Shown piece after piece: positions 26,839-34,448 of a stretch of 64,000 bases of DNA. The stretch covers positions 124,001-188,000 of the forward strand of contig JADKEA010000019.1 of NCBI GenBank assembly GCA_016718275.1, read 5' to 3'. A program made the position numbers and the translations under genes. The notes under the pieces were generated by a model that was not told the DNA's origin, did not search any database, and saw only the letters and a list, made by a program, of their open reading frames with translations. How positions within the stretch are numbered: the first letter of the stretch is position 1; each line of letters begins with the position of its first letter. Source of the stretch: Candidatus Villigracilis affinis. GTDB lineage: Bacteria > Chloroflexota > Anaerolineae > Anaerolineales > Villigracilaceae.

Positions 26839-27675
26839 CTATGCAAAAAACCCGACACCCATTGCGCGCGGCCCTGCATGCACCACGATGGCGGGAGGCA
26901 GTTCATAGATTGGGATCTGGGAAACGCTGACCCGCGACTGTAATTCGGCGACGAGAACCTGCGCTTCGTTCTCCGCCTCAACCTGAATCACACATAAATG
27001 AGCAGAGTCTCCGCCCGGGCATTGCTCTGCCACAACCTCCACGAGCCGTGCCAGCGCGCGTTTTTTGGTCCGCTGCTGCTCAAAGGATTCGACCTGTCCA
27101 TTTTTGACCTGCAAAATGGGTTTGATCTCCAGCAATTCCGCCAGCAGACGCTTCGCCCCGCCGATTCGACCGCCTTTGGCGAGGTATTCAAGCGTATCCA
27201 CGAGGAAATACAGCCGCCCACGGGGAATCAAGTCGTTGAGTTTTGCTACGATTTCACTGGCAGATTCACCCGCTTTGGCCATGTCATCGGCCAACAGCAC
27301 CAGCGAACCGAGATTGCACGAGATGGTCTGCGTATCCACCACGTGGATATCAACCCCTGCGAAATCCTGCGCGGCTGTCTCCGCCGAGCGGACCGTTCCG
27401 CTGGCTTTGCCCGTCGGCGCAACGACGATCACGCTTTCGCCATTTTCCTGCGCCTGCTTGAAAATGGGCACGTATAAAGACGGTTCAGGTGCGGCCGTTT
27501 TCGGCAAAACGGACGACGCCTTCAGCCGTTGCAGGAACATGGCTGTGTCCATTTCCTGGCTGTCGTGAAAAGACTCTTCTCCAAAGGTGACAACTTGGGG
27601 GATCAACGCTATTCCCCGCGCTTCGAGCATGGCGCGCGGCAATCCGCAGGTGGTATCGGCAACGATAATGGTCAT
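26839..27675 (-). CDS. DegV family fatty-acid-binding protein
   Basis: A 278-residue DegV protein, expected to present bound fatty acids to a fatty acid kinase for phospholipid synthesis. Visible: IIVADTTCGLPRAMLEARGIALIPQVVTFG at the N-terminus (the TTC/S acyl-carboxylate site), KTAAPEPSLYVPIFK, and the second-domain GGRIGGAKRLLAELLEIKPILQVKNGQVE. An AGGAGG site lies 7 bases before the ATG. Monocistronic. Confidence 0.92.
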   Translation of the reverse strand: MTIIVADTTCGLPRAMLEARGIALIPQVVTFGEESFHDSQEMDTAMFLQRLKASSVLPKTAAPEPSLYVPIFKQAQENGESVIVVAPTGKASGTVRSAETAAQDFAGVDIHVVDTQTISCNLGSLVLLADDMAKAGESASEIVAKLNDLIPRGRLYFLVDTLEYLAKGGRIGGAKRLLAELLEIKPILQVKNGQVESFEQQRTKKRALARLVEVVAEQCPGGDSAHLCVIQVEAENEAQVLVAELQSRVSVSQIPIYELPPAIVVHAGPRAMGVGFFA

Positions 27676-27760
27676 GAGGTTCCTCCTGCTTTATTGTATG
27701 CCGATTAAGTCGTGCGGAATATATGCTTTTTATCCCCTTTTTGATTGAGTAATTACGATT

Positions 27761-27883
27761 GCTGAACGATTTGTTGAGTGGGCATGGACTCTACTTGGGA
27801 GTAGGAAAAACTCGAAGCCAGAAAAATACTTGACGCGAATCGTGCTGCAGACTCCCACACGTCAGTTGCACGCTTTGTTAGAC
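27761..27883 (-). other. attC site A (integron recombination site)
   Basis: Read on the minus strand the element starts with R'' GTCTAAC (27877-27883) followed by AAAGCGTGCAACTGACG, and ends with the R' core GTTCAGC (27761-27767). The ends are imperfectly inverted and the centre holds a GTGTGGGAGTC/CTACTCCCA stem. Length 123 bp. It begins a few bases after the stop of the acetyltransferase cassette gene, the expected position. Confidence 0.75.
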
Positions 27884-27888
27884 GGTGT

Positions 27889-28350
27889 TCATAGTTTACA
27901 ACTGTACAATGAGACTTCCCCATCTGGATATTGGACTGTCTTGATGAACTCCCAGCCCAAACGTTCCAAGATGCCTGCTGCTTTAACAGTTGTTGCAGAA
28001 ATCGTCGAATATCCTTGTTCATGAGCTAATTTCATACCTGCTCGAACCAATTCTGTACCAATACCATGACCTCGATAAGACTCCACGACGTATAAGCCAC
28101 CTAATTCAGGTTGGCGCTCTGGCAATGTTTCAGCTTCGCTCTCCCGTAGGACAATTGTGCCAACAAGCTCATTGGACTCAAAAGCAACAAGCCGAGAGGG
28201 GAGACTGTTGCGGGAAATATCTTCAAGAAAATCTTTCATCATATCTTCGTCTGACCAGTTTGCAAAATAATCCGACCATTGGTCACGGAACCATTTTGTC
28301 AATGTAGGTATGGTATCGAGATGATCTACAAGGAAATCAATAGTAATCAT
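27889..28350 (-). CDS. GNAT family N-acetyltransferase (cassette gene)
   Basis: A 153-residue GNAT fold: LVGTIVLRESEAE (strand 4), GGLYVVESYRGHGIGTELVRAGMKLAHEQGYSTIS with the acetyl-CoA loop RGHGIG (about 92-97), and a C-terminal ERLGWEFIKTVQYPDGEVSLY. The ATG at 28350 is preferred; a TTG at 28362 is also in frame. Flanked by attC A downstream and attC B upstream. Acetyltransferases are common integron cargo; the substrate could be a toxin, amine or protein. Confidence 0.85.
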   Translation of the reverse strand: MITIDFLVDHLDTIPTLTKWFRDQWSDYFANWSDEDMMKDFLEDISRNSLPSRLVAFESNELVGTIVLRESEAETLPERQPELGGLYVVESYRGHGIGTELVRAGMKLAHEQGYSTISATTVKAAGILERLGWEFIKTVQYPDGEVSLYSCKL

Positions 28351-28391
28351 ATTCTTCTTCAATTATTCTTCATAAGTTTGCGAGTCCAGCC

Positions 28392-28522
28392 GCCCAACGG
28401 TTTGCGTTGACCTGCGCTGGGGCGGGGACGGCGAAGCCGTCCAGCCAGAAAAATGCTGAGGCGTAGAAAACTGCTTGAGGTTTGCGCAGAATCCCCAGCG
28501 TCAAGTGCACGCTGTGTTGGCT
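28392..28522 (-). other. attC site B (integron recombination site)
   Basis: On the minus strand: R'' AGCCAAC (28516-28522), then ACAGCGTGCACTTGACGCTGGGG; the far end pairs as CCCCAGCGCAGGTCAACGC and finishes with R' GTTGGGC (28392-28398). The centre has a strong GGACGGC/GCCGTCC hairpin. 131 bp. Confidence 0.8.
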
Positions 28523-28557
28523 GGCTTTGTGCAAGACACTGTGCCTTGTGCCAGAAT

Positions 28558-29079
28558 CTAATTAGAAACCTTGGATGCCGTCCAATCAAATTTTTTTATT
28601 CCTTGACAACTACCACTGGTTGCGACATATTCTATTGTGCCTGATGCTTTTTGGGCAGATAAAAATGTGCCCCAAAAATTATAAGCCGTCCCATCTGTCT
28701 TTGAACCATCATACGCAATTGTGAAAGAATCGCTCTTGATCGGGTAGGTGGGAGGAATACCTAGTGCTTCTGCTGTAGGATTTATATTAACTTCTACATT
28801 AGTCTCGAAATTTCTAGTGCAATTTTGACCTTCCCAATTACCTTGAACTTTCAATGCGGTGATTCCATTATGAGCAACAGTGAAAGTGACTTCAAAACCT
28901 TGCGAGGTTGTTCCTTTCCAGTTTCCATCGTAATCCATACCGTTTGTTAGAAATTCAGGAGTGTTATTCGATGCAGGTATCTCTTTACTAAGAATCCTTG
29001 ACACACTCTGGCACGCCAAAGAAAAGACAAGAAATACAGCCAATATGAGGTATGAAACAAATCGTTTTTGAAAGGACAT
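28558..29079 (-). CDS. Small lipoprotein, unknown function (cassette gene)
   Basis: A 173-residue exported protein. Signal peptide with lipobox FSLAC (Cys about residue 23), then a beta-rich domain of about 140 residues: GMDYDGNWKGTTSQGFEVTFTVAHNGITALKVQGNWEGQNCTRNF and a late GTIEYVATSGSCQGIKKFDWTASK. Two further cysteines could form a disulfide. I do not recognise a named family. AT-richer than the chromosomal neighbours. attC B lies 36 bp after the stop and attC C upstream of the start. Confidence 0.75.
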   Translation of the reverse strand: MSFQKRFVSYLILAVFLVFSLACQSVSRILSKEIPASNNTPEFLTNGMDYDGNWKGTTSQGFEVTFTVAHNGITALKVQGNWEGQNCTRNFETNVEVNINPTAEALGIPPTYPIKSDSFTIAYDGSKTDGTAYNFWGTFLSAQKASGTIEYVATSGSCQGIKKFDWTASKVSN

Positions 29080-29126
29080 TTAATTTTCCATGTATCTGTG
29101 AAGTCGGTTTTGAAATATACGTTGCC

Positions 29127-29263
29127 AGCCAACGGCTTGCATTGACAGGCGCTGGGGTGGGGACGGCGACGCCGTCCAGCCAGAAAAGGGCTAAGGCGTA
29201 GAAAACCGCCTGACGTGAAGCGTGCCGCAGAATCCCCAGCATCAGATGCACGCTTTGTTAGCC
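29127..29263 (-). other. attC site C (integron recombination site)
   Basis: On the minus strand: R'' GGCTAAC (29257-29263) then AAAGCGTGCATCTGATGCTGGGG; the other end is CCCCAGCGCCTGTCAATGC and R' GTTGGCT (29127-29133). A central GACGGCGTCGCCGTC hairpin matches that of attC B. 137 bp. Confidence 0.8.
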
Positions 29264-29354
29264 CCGTTTTGGGGGAATAGAATTGAATAATTCTTCTTGA
29301 TAGTACACCATTTCTATTCGAAAGAAATCTGAAAGTAAATAATTATTAATTTGC

Positions 29355-29723
29355 CTAACACATTAAATTTTGTCCACAAAAACCATTACGAATGAGAATC
29401 CATACACCAAGAATAAAAAATAAAACAACTGTTACCGCCTTGAATAACAAATTAATTCCTTGCCGCGAGGTAATCTGATTTTTGTTGAGCAAAATATTTT
29501 TTTCTGGAAAACCAGTAGCTTTGACGAAAATATTACGGGTGAATTTCCAATATGGAGCAGACCATCTAATGCCAAGTAGCGCGCCATGTATTATCATGAA
29601 AAATGAGATGCCTGCTGCAAGTGCTGATGCATCTAGTAGTATTATGATACCCATGAGACGTAGTAGGCTCTTTGAAATGTCAGCCTTTTGAAGGTTATCC
29701 AGTTTTTGTTCTGAGTTGTTCAT
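29355..29723 (-). CDS. Small integral membrane protein, unknown function (cassette gene)
   Basis: A 122-residue protein with two or three hydrophobic helices (about 20-50: LLRLMGIIILLDASALAAGISFFMIIHG; about 90-112: LLFKAVTVVLFFILGVWILI) and a charged N-terminus. No family recognised. Its stop lies about 90 bp before attC C. Low GC fits cassette cargo. Confidence 0.6.
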   Translation of the reverse strand: MNNSEQKLDNLQKADISKSLLRLMGIIILLDASALAAGISFFMIIHGALLGIRWSAPYWKFTRNIFVKATGFPEKNILLNKNQITSRQGINLLFKAVTVVLFFILGVWILIRNGFCGQNLMC

Positions 29724-29728
29724 TGTTC

Positions 29729-29860
29729 CTACGCAATAAAGCGAACACTAAGCAATGACTCAAGGTTGGCTTCAAATAATTTCTGCAACTCACGTTCATT
29801 CTTGAAGCTAGATGGCTTAATTTGTTGAACATTATTTTGTTTCAATTGATATAGTGGCAT
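29729..29860 (-). pseudogene. 43-codon remnant of a DUF91/DUF5655-like nuclease-family N-terminus
   Basis: ATG at 29860 to TAG at 29729-29731 reads MPLYQLKQNNVQQIKP, then SSFKNERELQKLFEANLESL and LSVRFIA. This resembles the first 45 residues of proteins with a restriction-like endonuclease domain (ERELQ..EANLE..). The protein ends where relatives continue with SEF, so it looks truncated. It directly precedes the membrane-protein cassette gene. A genuine micropeptide is a less likely alternative. Confidence 0.45.
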
Positions 29861-29895
29861 ATGTCCGTCCTTATCTATAAATCAATTATAAACCT

Positions 29896-29938
29896 ATAAG
29901 TGTAAGGCAGCGCCCGCCCTGCGCCGCCTTACACTTAT
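29896..29938 (-). terminator. Strong hairpin downstream of the kbl remnant
   Basis: Stem ATAAGTGTAAGGC pairing with GCCTTACACTTAT around a GC-rich loop. It lies 25 bp past the stop of the truncated kbl copy read on the minus strand, the position a terminator would take. The T-run is short. Confidence 0.45.
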
Positions 29939-29962
29939 TACTCTTTACTTATTACTGCTCTT

Positions 29963-30013
29963 CTAGATCACACCCAACTTCCTCTCCACCGTCTTGAACG
30001 CCTCAAGCCTTTT
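29963..30013 (-). pseudogene. 3' end of a second kbl gene, cut off by the poly-G tract
   Basis: The minus strand reads KRLEAFKTVERKLGVI then stop, matching 12 of the last 16 residues of the intact kbl product (KGLEAFKSVGKKLGVI). The DNA just after the stop (CTTATTACTGCTCTTCTAG) also resembles that after the intact gene (CTTATCACTACTCTTCTAA). The upstream 1.1 kb expected for kbl is missing because the G tract begins here. Confidence 0.7.
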
Positions 30014-30109
<96 letters not shown>

Positions 30110-30157
30110 TTTGAGACTCGTCGCAATCACAGATTGAATCTGTGCTGTATTGTATGG

Positions 30158-31040
30158 TTATGGCGTCCATCCCGGCGAATCGCAGGTGGCTATATCCCCG
30201 CTCTGCAGACCGTCCTTGAGCGCCAACTGCCGCTGCTCGGACGATCCATGGGTCCATGACTCGGGTGAGACGTAGCCCTGTGTCTCACGCTGGATGCGGT
30301 CATCGCCAACGGAAGCTGCGGCGTCTAGAGCCTGGATAATATCCTGATCCGTCAACTGAGTCAGGTAACCGGTTTCGGTGGCGTGGAAGAGCCAGACACC
30401 GGCCAGACAATCAGCCTGGAGTTCAGTCTCGACTGCTTCACTCCCTGGCCCTGTGGCGTTCGAGCTACCCGACAGTGCACCAAGCAGGTTTTGCACGTGA
30501 TGGCCATATTCATGCGCGAGCACATACGCTTCGGCGAACGAACCGCCCTGAGCACCAAAGCGCGTCTGTAGTTCGTTGAAAAAGTCGAGGTCCAGATAGA
30601 CCTTCTGGTCTCTCGGACAGTAGAACGGTCCCGTTGCGGCGCTGGCGTATCCACAAGCCGCCTCTGTTGCCTCTGTGAAAAGGACTGTATCGGCCTGTGT
30701 GTACTGGCCTCCACCTTGGGCAAATTCGTCGGCCCAAAAAGCTTGGATGCTATTGACGAAGCCTACGATGCGACAGTCCTCGCGTTCATTTGCATCTGCC
30801 CCTGTCTGGCATTCCGCCTGCAGGTCGTTGCTTCCACCTGCGCTTTCAGTTGAAAATGGTACTTGCTGCCCCAGCATCAGTACTCGTCAAACCAGTAAGG
30901 TCCACGCCAAACAGCATTGCGACTACCACAATGATCAGGCCAAGTCCGCCGCCTCCCACAGCAATTGTCCTGCCTCTTCCCCGGCCACGCCGATCCTCCA
31001 CCTGAGTGGGATCCAAGCGGGATTTATCGTTGAATGACAT
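30158..31040 (-). CDS. YpfJ-like neutral zinc metallopeptidase, one frameshift
   Basis: Zn_protease family (PF04228-like). The N-terminal piece from ATG 31040 reads LDPTQVEDRRGRGRGR then a single hydrophobic helix (GGGGLGLIIVVVAMLFGVDLTGL), the usual membrane anchor. The main piece, in another frame from about 30877, contains VLAHEYGHHVQNLLG (HExxH zinc site), ETELQADCLAGVW (third ligand) and SPESWTHGSSEQR, all family hallmarks. The two frames need one extra base between about 30850 and 30895. The region is compositionally unlike its neighbours and borders the G tract, so sequence error or chimerism is possible. Confidence 0.78.
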
Positions 31041-31447
31041 TTTTTCATCCTTTCATCTGAGCTTCTCCAGTGCGAGAAACTGACGCACCAAAGCCCCAGA
31101 TTGTTATGTACTATTGTTTAATGAGTTGTGCCCTTGATCCACATAGAGTTACCTCATGTAAAAGTGTAACGTGTGTGGCGCAAACTATTCTACTAGCCTT
31201 GAATTCATCATACGCCGAACACTCCCCAATCGCACCCATCGACCGGGGAGTGTTGAACTCCACCACTTGGGGGAGTTCAACAGAAGAAATTCGCGTTAAA
31301 GGTTTTCTGACCTGGAAAAACCATGCTCGTAAGCACGACTTGACTCGCAAGCCCAACTTGTGTTTATACAGCAATCTTGCCGCTTAACACCCTTTTAGGA
31401 TAAACAGCCTATATTTACAGTCCGTTCCCAGATTATCCGTCACCTAT
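31041..31447. other. Intergenic region with two overlapping hairpins
   Basis: No convincing gene. Hairpin 1 pairs AACACTCCCC (31218-31227) with GGGGAGTGTT (31245-31254). Hairpin 2 pairs GTTGAACTCC (31252-31261) with GGAGTTCAAC (31272-31281). They share GTT, so they could compete. The word repeats common in other gaps are absent here. Confidence 0.45.
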
Positions 31448-31491
31448 AAAACAACAAAGACCGCAAATCACTATGCGGTCTTTGTTGTTTT
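31448..31491 (-). terminator. Rho-independent terminator of kbl
   Basis: An 18-bp perfect stem (AAAACAACAAAGACCGCA and its complement) with an 8-base loop, about 40 bp beyond the kbl stop. It has T/A tracts on both sides, so it could act in both directions. Confidence 0.8.
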
Positions 31492-31528
31492 ACTCGCTAC
31501 TTGTTGCTTTTTACTTATCACTACTCTT

Positions 31529-32707
31529 CTAAATCACACCTAATTTCTTCCCAACACTCTTGAACGCTTCCAATCCTTTATCCAGATCATCCTTTGCATG
31601 TGCGGCAGAGATCATCACGCGGATTCTCGCCTTGCCCTGCGGCACGGTTGGGAAGCCGAGCGCCATGGCGAATACACCCGCGTCAAATAACTCGCGGCTG
31701 AATTGCTGGGCCAGCGGCGCTTCGCCGAGCATAATGGGAGTAATTGGTGTTTCGGTAACGCCTGTGTTGAATCCGAGATTCTTCATTTCGGCTTTGAAAT
31801 ATTTGGCGTTTTCCCAAAGTTTATCCACCAGTTGCGTGGAATCTTCAAGCAAATCCACTGCCGCCAGACAGGCCGCCGCATCAGGCACAGTCACCGCAGA
31901 GGAGAACAGGAACGGGCGTCCACGCTGGCGCAGCCATTCGATGATGACCGATTTGCCCGCCACGATTCCGCCGACCACACCAAAAGCCTTCGACATCGTG
32001 CCGACTTCCACATCCACTTTGCCGTGCAGGCCGAAGTGATCCACGATGCCGCGTCCGCCTTTGCCGAGCACGCCTTCGCCGTGCGCGTCATCCACCATTA
32101 ATAAGATATCGTATTTCTTCGCCACTTCATAAATATCGGGCAGGGGAGCGATGTCACCGTCCATGCTGAAGACGCCGTCGGTCACGATCAACGCGCGGCG
32201 ATATTGACTCAAGTTCGCCTTGATCTGTTCTTCCAACGATTTCACGTCATTGTGATCATACGGAATGATCTTCGCGCCAGACAAACGCGCGCCATCGATG
32301 ATCGATGCGTGATTCAATCTGTCTGAGAAGATCACATCTTCTTTTCCAACCAGTACGGGGATGGTTGCTAAATTTGCAGTAAAGCCCGACTGGAACGTGA
32401 TCGCCGCTTCCACGCCTTTGAACTGCGCAAGACGTTTTTCCAGTTCAACATGCAAGGTCATCGTCCCTGCGATCGAGCGGACAGCAGCAGGCCCAACGCC
32501 CATTTCCTCTGTCGCTTTTTTCGCAGCAGCCGTCAGCGCGGGATGATTCGCCAATCCCAGATAATTATTCGAGCAGAAGTTCAATACTTTTTTTCCATCC
32601 ACGGTCAGCCATGCGCCTTGCGGCGAACCGATGGTGCGGATGTTGTTGTACAGCCCCTGCGATTTCAAATTATCGATCTCTTGCTGGATCCAATCAGTTT
32701 TAGACAT
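31529..32707 (-). CDS. kbl: Glycine C-acetyltransferase (2-amino-3-ketobutyrate CoA ligase)
   Basis: PLP enzyme of the alpha-oxoamine synthase family, 392 residues, cleaving 2-amino-3-ketobutyrate with CoA to glycine and acetyl-CoA in threonine breakdown. Visible: VLNFCSNNYLGLANHP, the Schiff-base lysine in GTMSKAFGVVGG (about residue 240), VDDAHGEGVLG with the cofactor Asp-His, and IRVMISAAHAKDDLDKGLEAF at the end. ATG 32707 follows AAAGGAGAA; the longer frame from 32737 lacks a site. The related KAS-type amino-acid synthases are less likely. A threonine dehydrogenase gene is not adjacent. Confidence 0.9.
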   Translation of the reverse strand: MSKTDWIQQEIDNLKSQGLYNNIRTIGSPQGAWLTVDGKKVLNFCSNNYLGLANHPALTAAAKKATEEMGVGPAAVRSIAGTMTLHVELEKRLAQFKGVEAAITFQSGFTANLATIPVLVGKEDVIFSDRLNHASIIDGARLSGAKIIPYDHNDVKSLEEQIKANLSQYRRALIVTDGVFSMDGDIAPLPDIYEVAKKYDILLMVDDAHGEGVLGKGGRGIVDHFGLHGKVDVEVGTMSKAFGVVGGIVAGKSVIIEWLRQRGRPFLFSSAVTVPDAAACLAAVDLLEDSTQLVDKLWENAKYFKAEMKNLGFNTGVTETPITPIMLGEAPLAQQFSRELFDAGVFAMALGFPTVPQGKARIRVMISAAHAKDDLDKGLEAFKSVGKKLGVI

Positions 32708-32735
32708 TTTTTCTCCTTTTTGGAAATGCAATTTC

Positions 32736-32741
32736 ATTATA
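32736..32741 (-). promoter_or_regulatory. Possible -10 box for kbl
   Basis: TATAAT on the minus strand, 28 bp upstream of the kbl ATG. No good -35 at 16-18 bp spacing is visible, so this is a weak call. Confidence 0.3.
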
Positions 32742-32754
32742 GCGATTTAACAAA

Positions 32755-32789
32755 AAATGGAGGTCATAATTTCGTTATGACATCCATTT
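32755..32789 (-). terminator. Hairpin terminator overlapping the stop of the helicase-associated gene
   Basis: AAATGGAGGTCATAA pairs with TTATGACATCCATTT (one bulge) around TTTCG, followed by an A/T-rich tract. The right arm overlaps the TAA stop (32788-32790). Confidence 0.65.
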
Positions 32790-34395
32790 ACTCTTTGACC
32801 TCTGCAAGCAATCCCAACTCGGCAAGTTCCGCCATTACTTTTTGGATGGCTCCGCTTTTGACAATCACCGCCGTCGGGCTTAAGACTTCGCCCAGATATT
32901 TCCCCGCCTTCGATTTGCGAATCTCTTCCATAATCTCGGGCTTGGTGACTCTTAGCAAAAGCAGACTCTCCACCCGGGCTTCGATGCCGTTCGTGTCCCA
33001 GCGTTTGAGCGCCTTCACCAGCGCAGGCGGAACATTTCCATTGGTGTATTTCACCAGCAGGGCAAGCAGTTGTTCGGCTTTCAATCCCTGCTCGTTGGCA
33101 TGTTTTAGCGATTGCGCAGAAACGTGATAAATATATTCGCCGCCTTTTTCCTCATCCCATTCACAAAACCGCGCAAGTTGATAACGCACCGCGCGCGAGA
33201 AAAATCGTGAAATAGTAATCCTTCCATTGGAAGAAACAATAATCTTTCCTTCAACCTTCAAACCTTCAACTTTCAACCCATTCACCCGAAACGCCGAAAA
33301 TTCCTTCCCTTCCTCGGGCGAAGCCAGATCCACTTTTCCCAGCCAGTGCAGGGTTTGGATGAAATACTTGACCAGCGCGCCATCCACCTGATCCCAGTAG
33401 GCGAATCCGCGCAGGTATTGACCGTCTGATTCGCGTTTGATGAACCACGAGTCATAATCGCCAGCGGGGCGTTGAAAATCGGGGTATTTTGTTTTGATGT
33501 CGCGCAAAAATGCGGGCAGGCTCCACCACTTGTCCTGTGGAATATCGTTCACCAGATTCATCAGGAATTCGCGGGTCACCTGCGGTTGATTGCTCCATTC
33601 GCCTTCGCAGATGATCCCTGGAATCAGTCGCAGTTCGTCGAAGATGTTTGATTCAAACCAAGCTTTGTATAGAATGTTTAATGCTTCAACGCGTGATGCG
33701 CCGAGAAAGGCTTTCACCGCCTCAGGCTGCAGGGTATCTTTTTTTATGAGATTGGAGGCTGTGAGCAATTCTTGCAGGCCATGCTTCAAGTGTGCTTTAC
33801 TTTCGTCGCCAATACGCAATGCAGCGAGGTGAGTAGTCGCATCATCCAGAATGTGATCGGTAGCGGGGATTTCGAATGCTTTTTCAACGGGGGTGGCGGG
33901 ACGACCAATCGGTTCACCGCGCGGCGCTGCGGATGGCTGCTGGTCGTCGGTCTCTTCTGCGGCAAGCATTTCGATGACCTCAAGCAGGTCATCGGGAATG
34001 TAGGCGAATTCCTGCGAGCCTTTGCTTGAGTCGAAAAATGCCTTGGCGAGGAGTCCGCGATAAAAGAGATGTTCTGCAGGGGAGGATGGTTTTAGGTGCG
34101 GGCGTTCCCTGTCTCGTTTGGCGGCGCCCATGCCGCGAATGTCACCGTGCGCGCGGGTGAAGGCGGCCCATTCCATTTTGCCGTTGCCAGCAAGGATGGC
34201 GTCCAGTGCGGCGCGTGCTTCAGGGGAGAGAATGTCAATTGTTTCAGTGACAGCTTCCAGGTCCAGCAAAGAAGCGGAGAGTTCTTCGGCGGCTGAATCC
34301 AGATCCTGTGATTCGAGTTCAAGTCCCCATAGATCCGCCACGATGCGAAGATGTCCGATATCGTGTTTAAGAAAGGTTTGATAAAGGGTTGGCAT
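32788..34395 (-). CDS. Helicase-associated (XPB/Ssl2 N-terminal-like) domain protein
   Basis: A 535-residue soluble protein resembling the helicase_C_3/XPB-associated proteins of Chloroflexota and Actinobacteria: an N-terminal winged-helix-like region (MPTLYQTFLKHDIGHLRIVADLWGLEL, LSPEARAALDAILAG) and a C-terminal WYL-neighbour-like region (FFSRAVRYQLARFCEWDEEKGGEYIYHVSAQSLKHA). No Walker A or DEAD box is present, so helicase activity is not expected. Residues about 374-384 (NGLKVEGLKVEG) are encoded by an in-frame intergenic-type word repeat. The GTG at 34401 is an alternative start. Confidence 0.65.
   Translation of the reverse strand: MPTLYQTFLKHDIGHLRIVADLWGLELESQDLDSAAEELSASLLDLEAVTETIDILSPEARAALDAILAGNGKMEWAAFTRAHGDIRGMGAAKRDRERPHLKPSSPAEHLFYRGLLAKAFFDSSKGSQEFAYIPDDLLEVIEMLAAEETDDQQPSAAPRGEPIGRPATPVEKAFEIPATDHILDDATTHLAALRIGDESKAHLKHGLQELLTASNLIKKDTLQPEAVKAFLGASRVEALNILYKAWFESNIFDELRLIPGIICEGEWSNQPQVTREFLMNLVNDIPQDKWWSLPAFLRDIKTKYPDFQRPAGDYDSWFIKRESDGQYLRGFAYWDQVDGALVKYFIQTLHWLGKVDLASPEEGKEFSAFRVNGLKVEGLKVEGKIIVSSNGRITISRFFSRAVRYQLARFCEWDEEKGGEYIYHVSAQSLKHANEQGLKAEQLLALLVKYTNGNVPPALVKALKRWDTNGIEARVESLLLLRVTKPEIMEEIRKSKAGKYLGEVLSPTAVIVKSGAIQKVMAELAELGLLAEVKE
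33246..33280. repeat. Word repeat inside the helicase-associated gene
   Basis: TTCCTTCAACCTTCAAACC and TTCAACTTTCAACCC are the exact vocabulary of the intergenic repeats (compare 721-790). Here it is translated as tandem GLKVE units. Confidence 0.65.
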
Positions 34396-34397
34396 TT

Positions 34398-34441
34398 CCA
34401 CTTTCCACTTTCCATATTCTAAAGTAGAAAGTGGAAAGTGG
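34398..34441. repeat. Inverted word repeat between lipid kinase and helicase-associated genes
   Basis: CCACTTTCCACTTTC pairs perfectly with GAAAGTGGAAAGTGG around a 14-base loop. Its position just upstream of the minus-strand helicase-associated start and after nothing on the plus strand makes a terminator role doubtful. Confidence 0.55.
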
Positions 34442-34448
34442 CGAGTGA

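Larger units (their letters stand above)
27761..29860 (-). mobile_element. Integron gene-cassette array without visible integrase (CALIN)
   Basis: Three minus-strand genes, each followed at once by an attC-like element of 123, 131 and 137 bp (27761, 28392, 29127). The genes have unrelated functions, lower GC than their neighbours and no shared operon logic, as is usual for cassettes. attC B and C are very similar over most of their length and A shares the arms. No tyrosine integrase gene is in the window. The upstream (right) side, where intI and attI would lie, ends at a truncated kbl copy and a poly-G tract. Confidence 0.78.

Noticed and set aside
31070..31387. 105-codon + strand and 87-codon - strand open frames
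   Set aside because: No family, no ribosome binding site, interrupted by the paired hairpins; no support for coding.
32788..34395. Active DNA helicase
   Set aside because: No Walker A, DEAD/DEAH or motif VI; only helicase-associated-type regions are recognisable.
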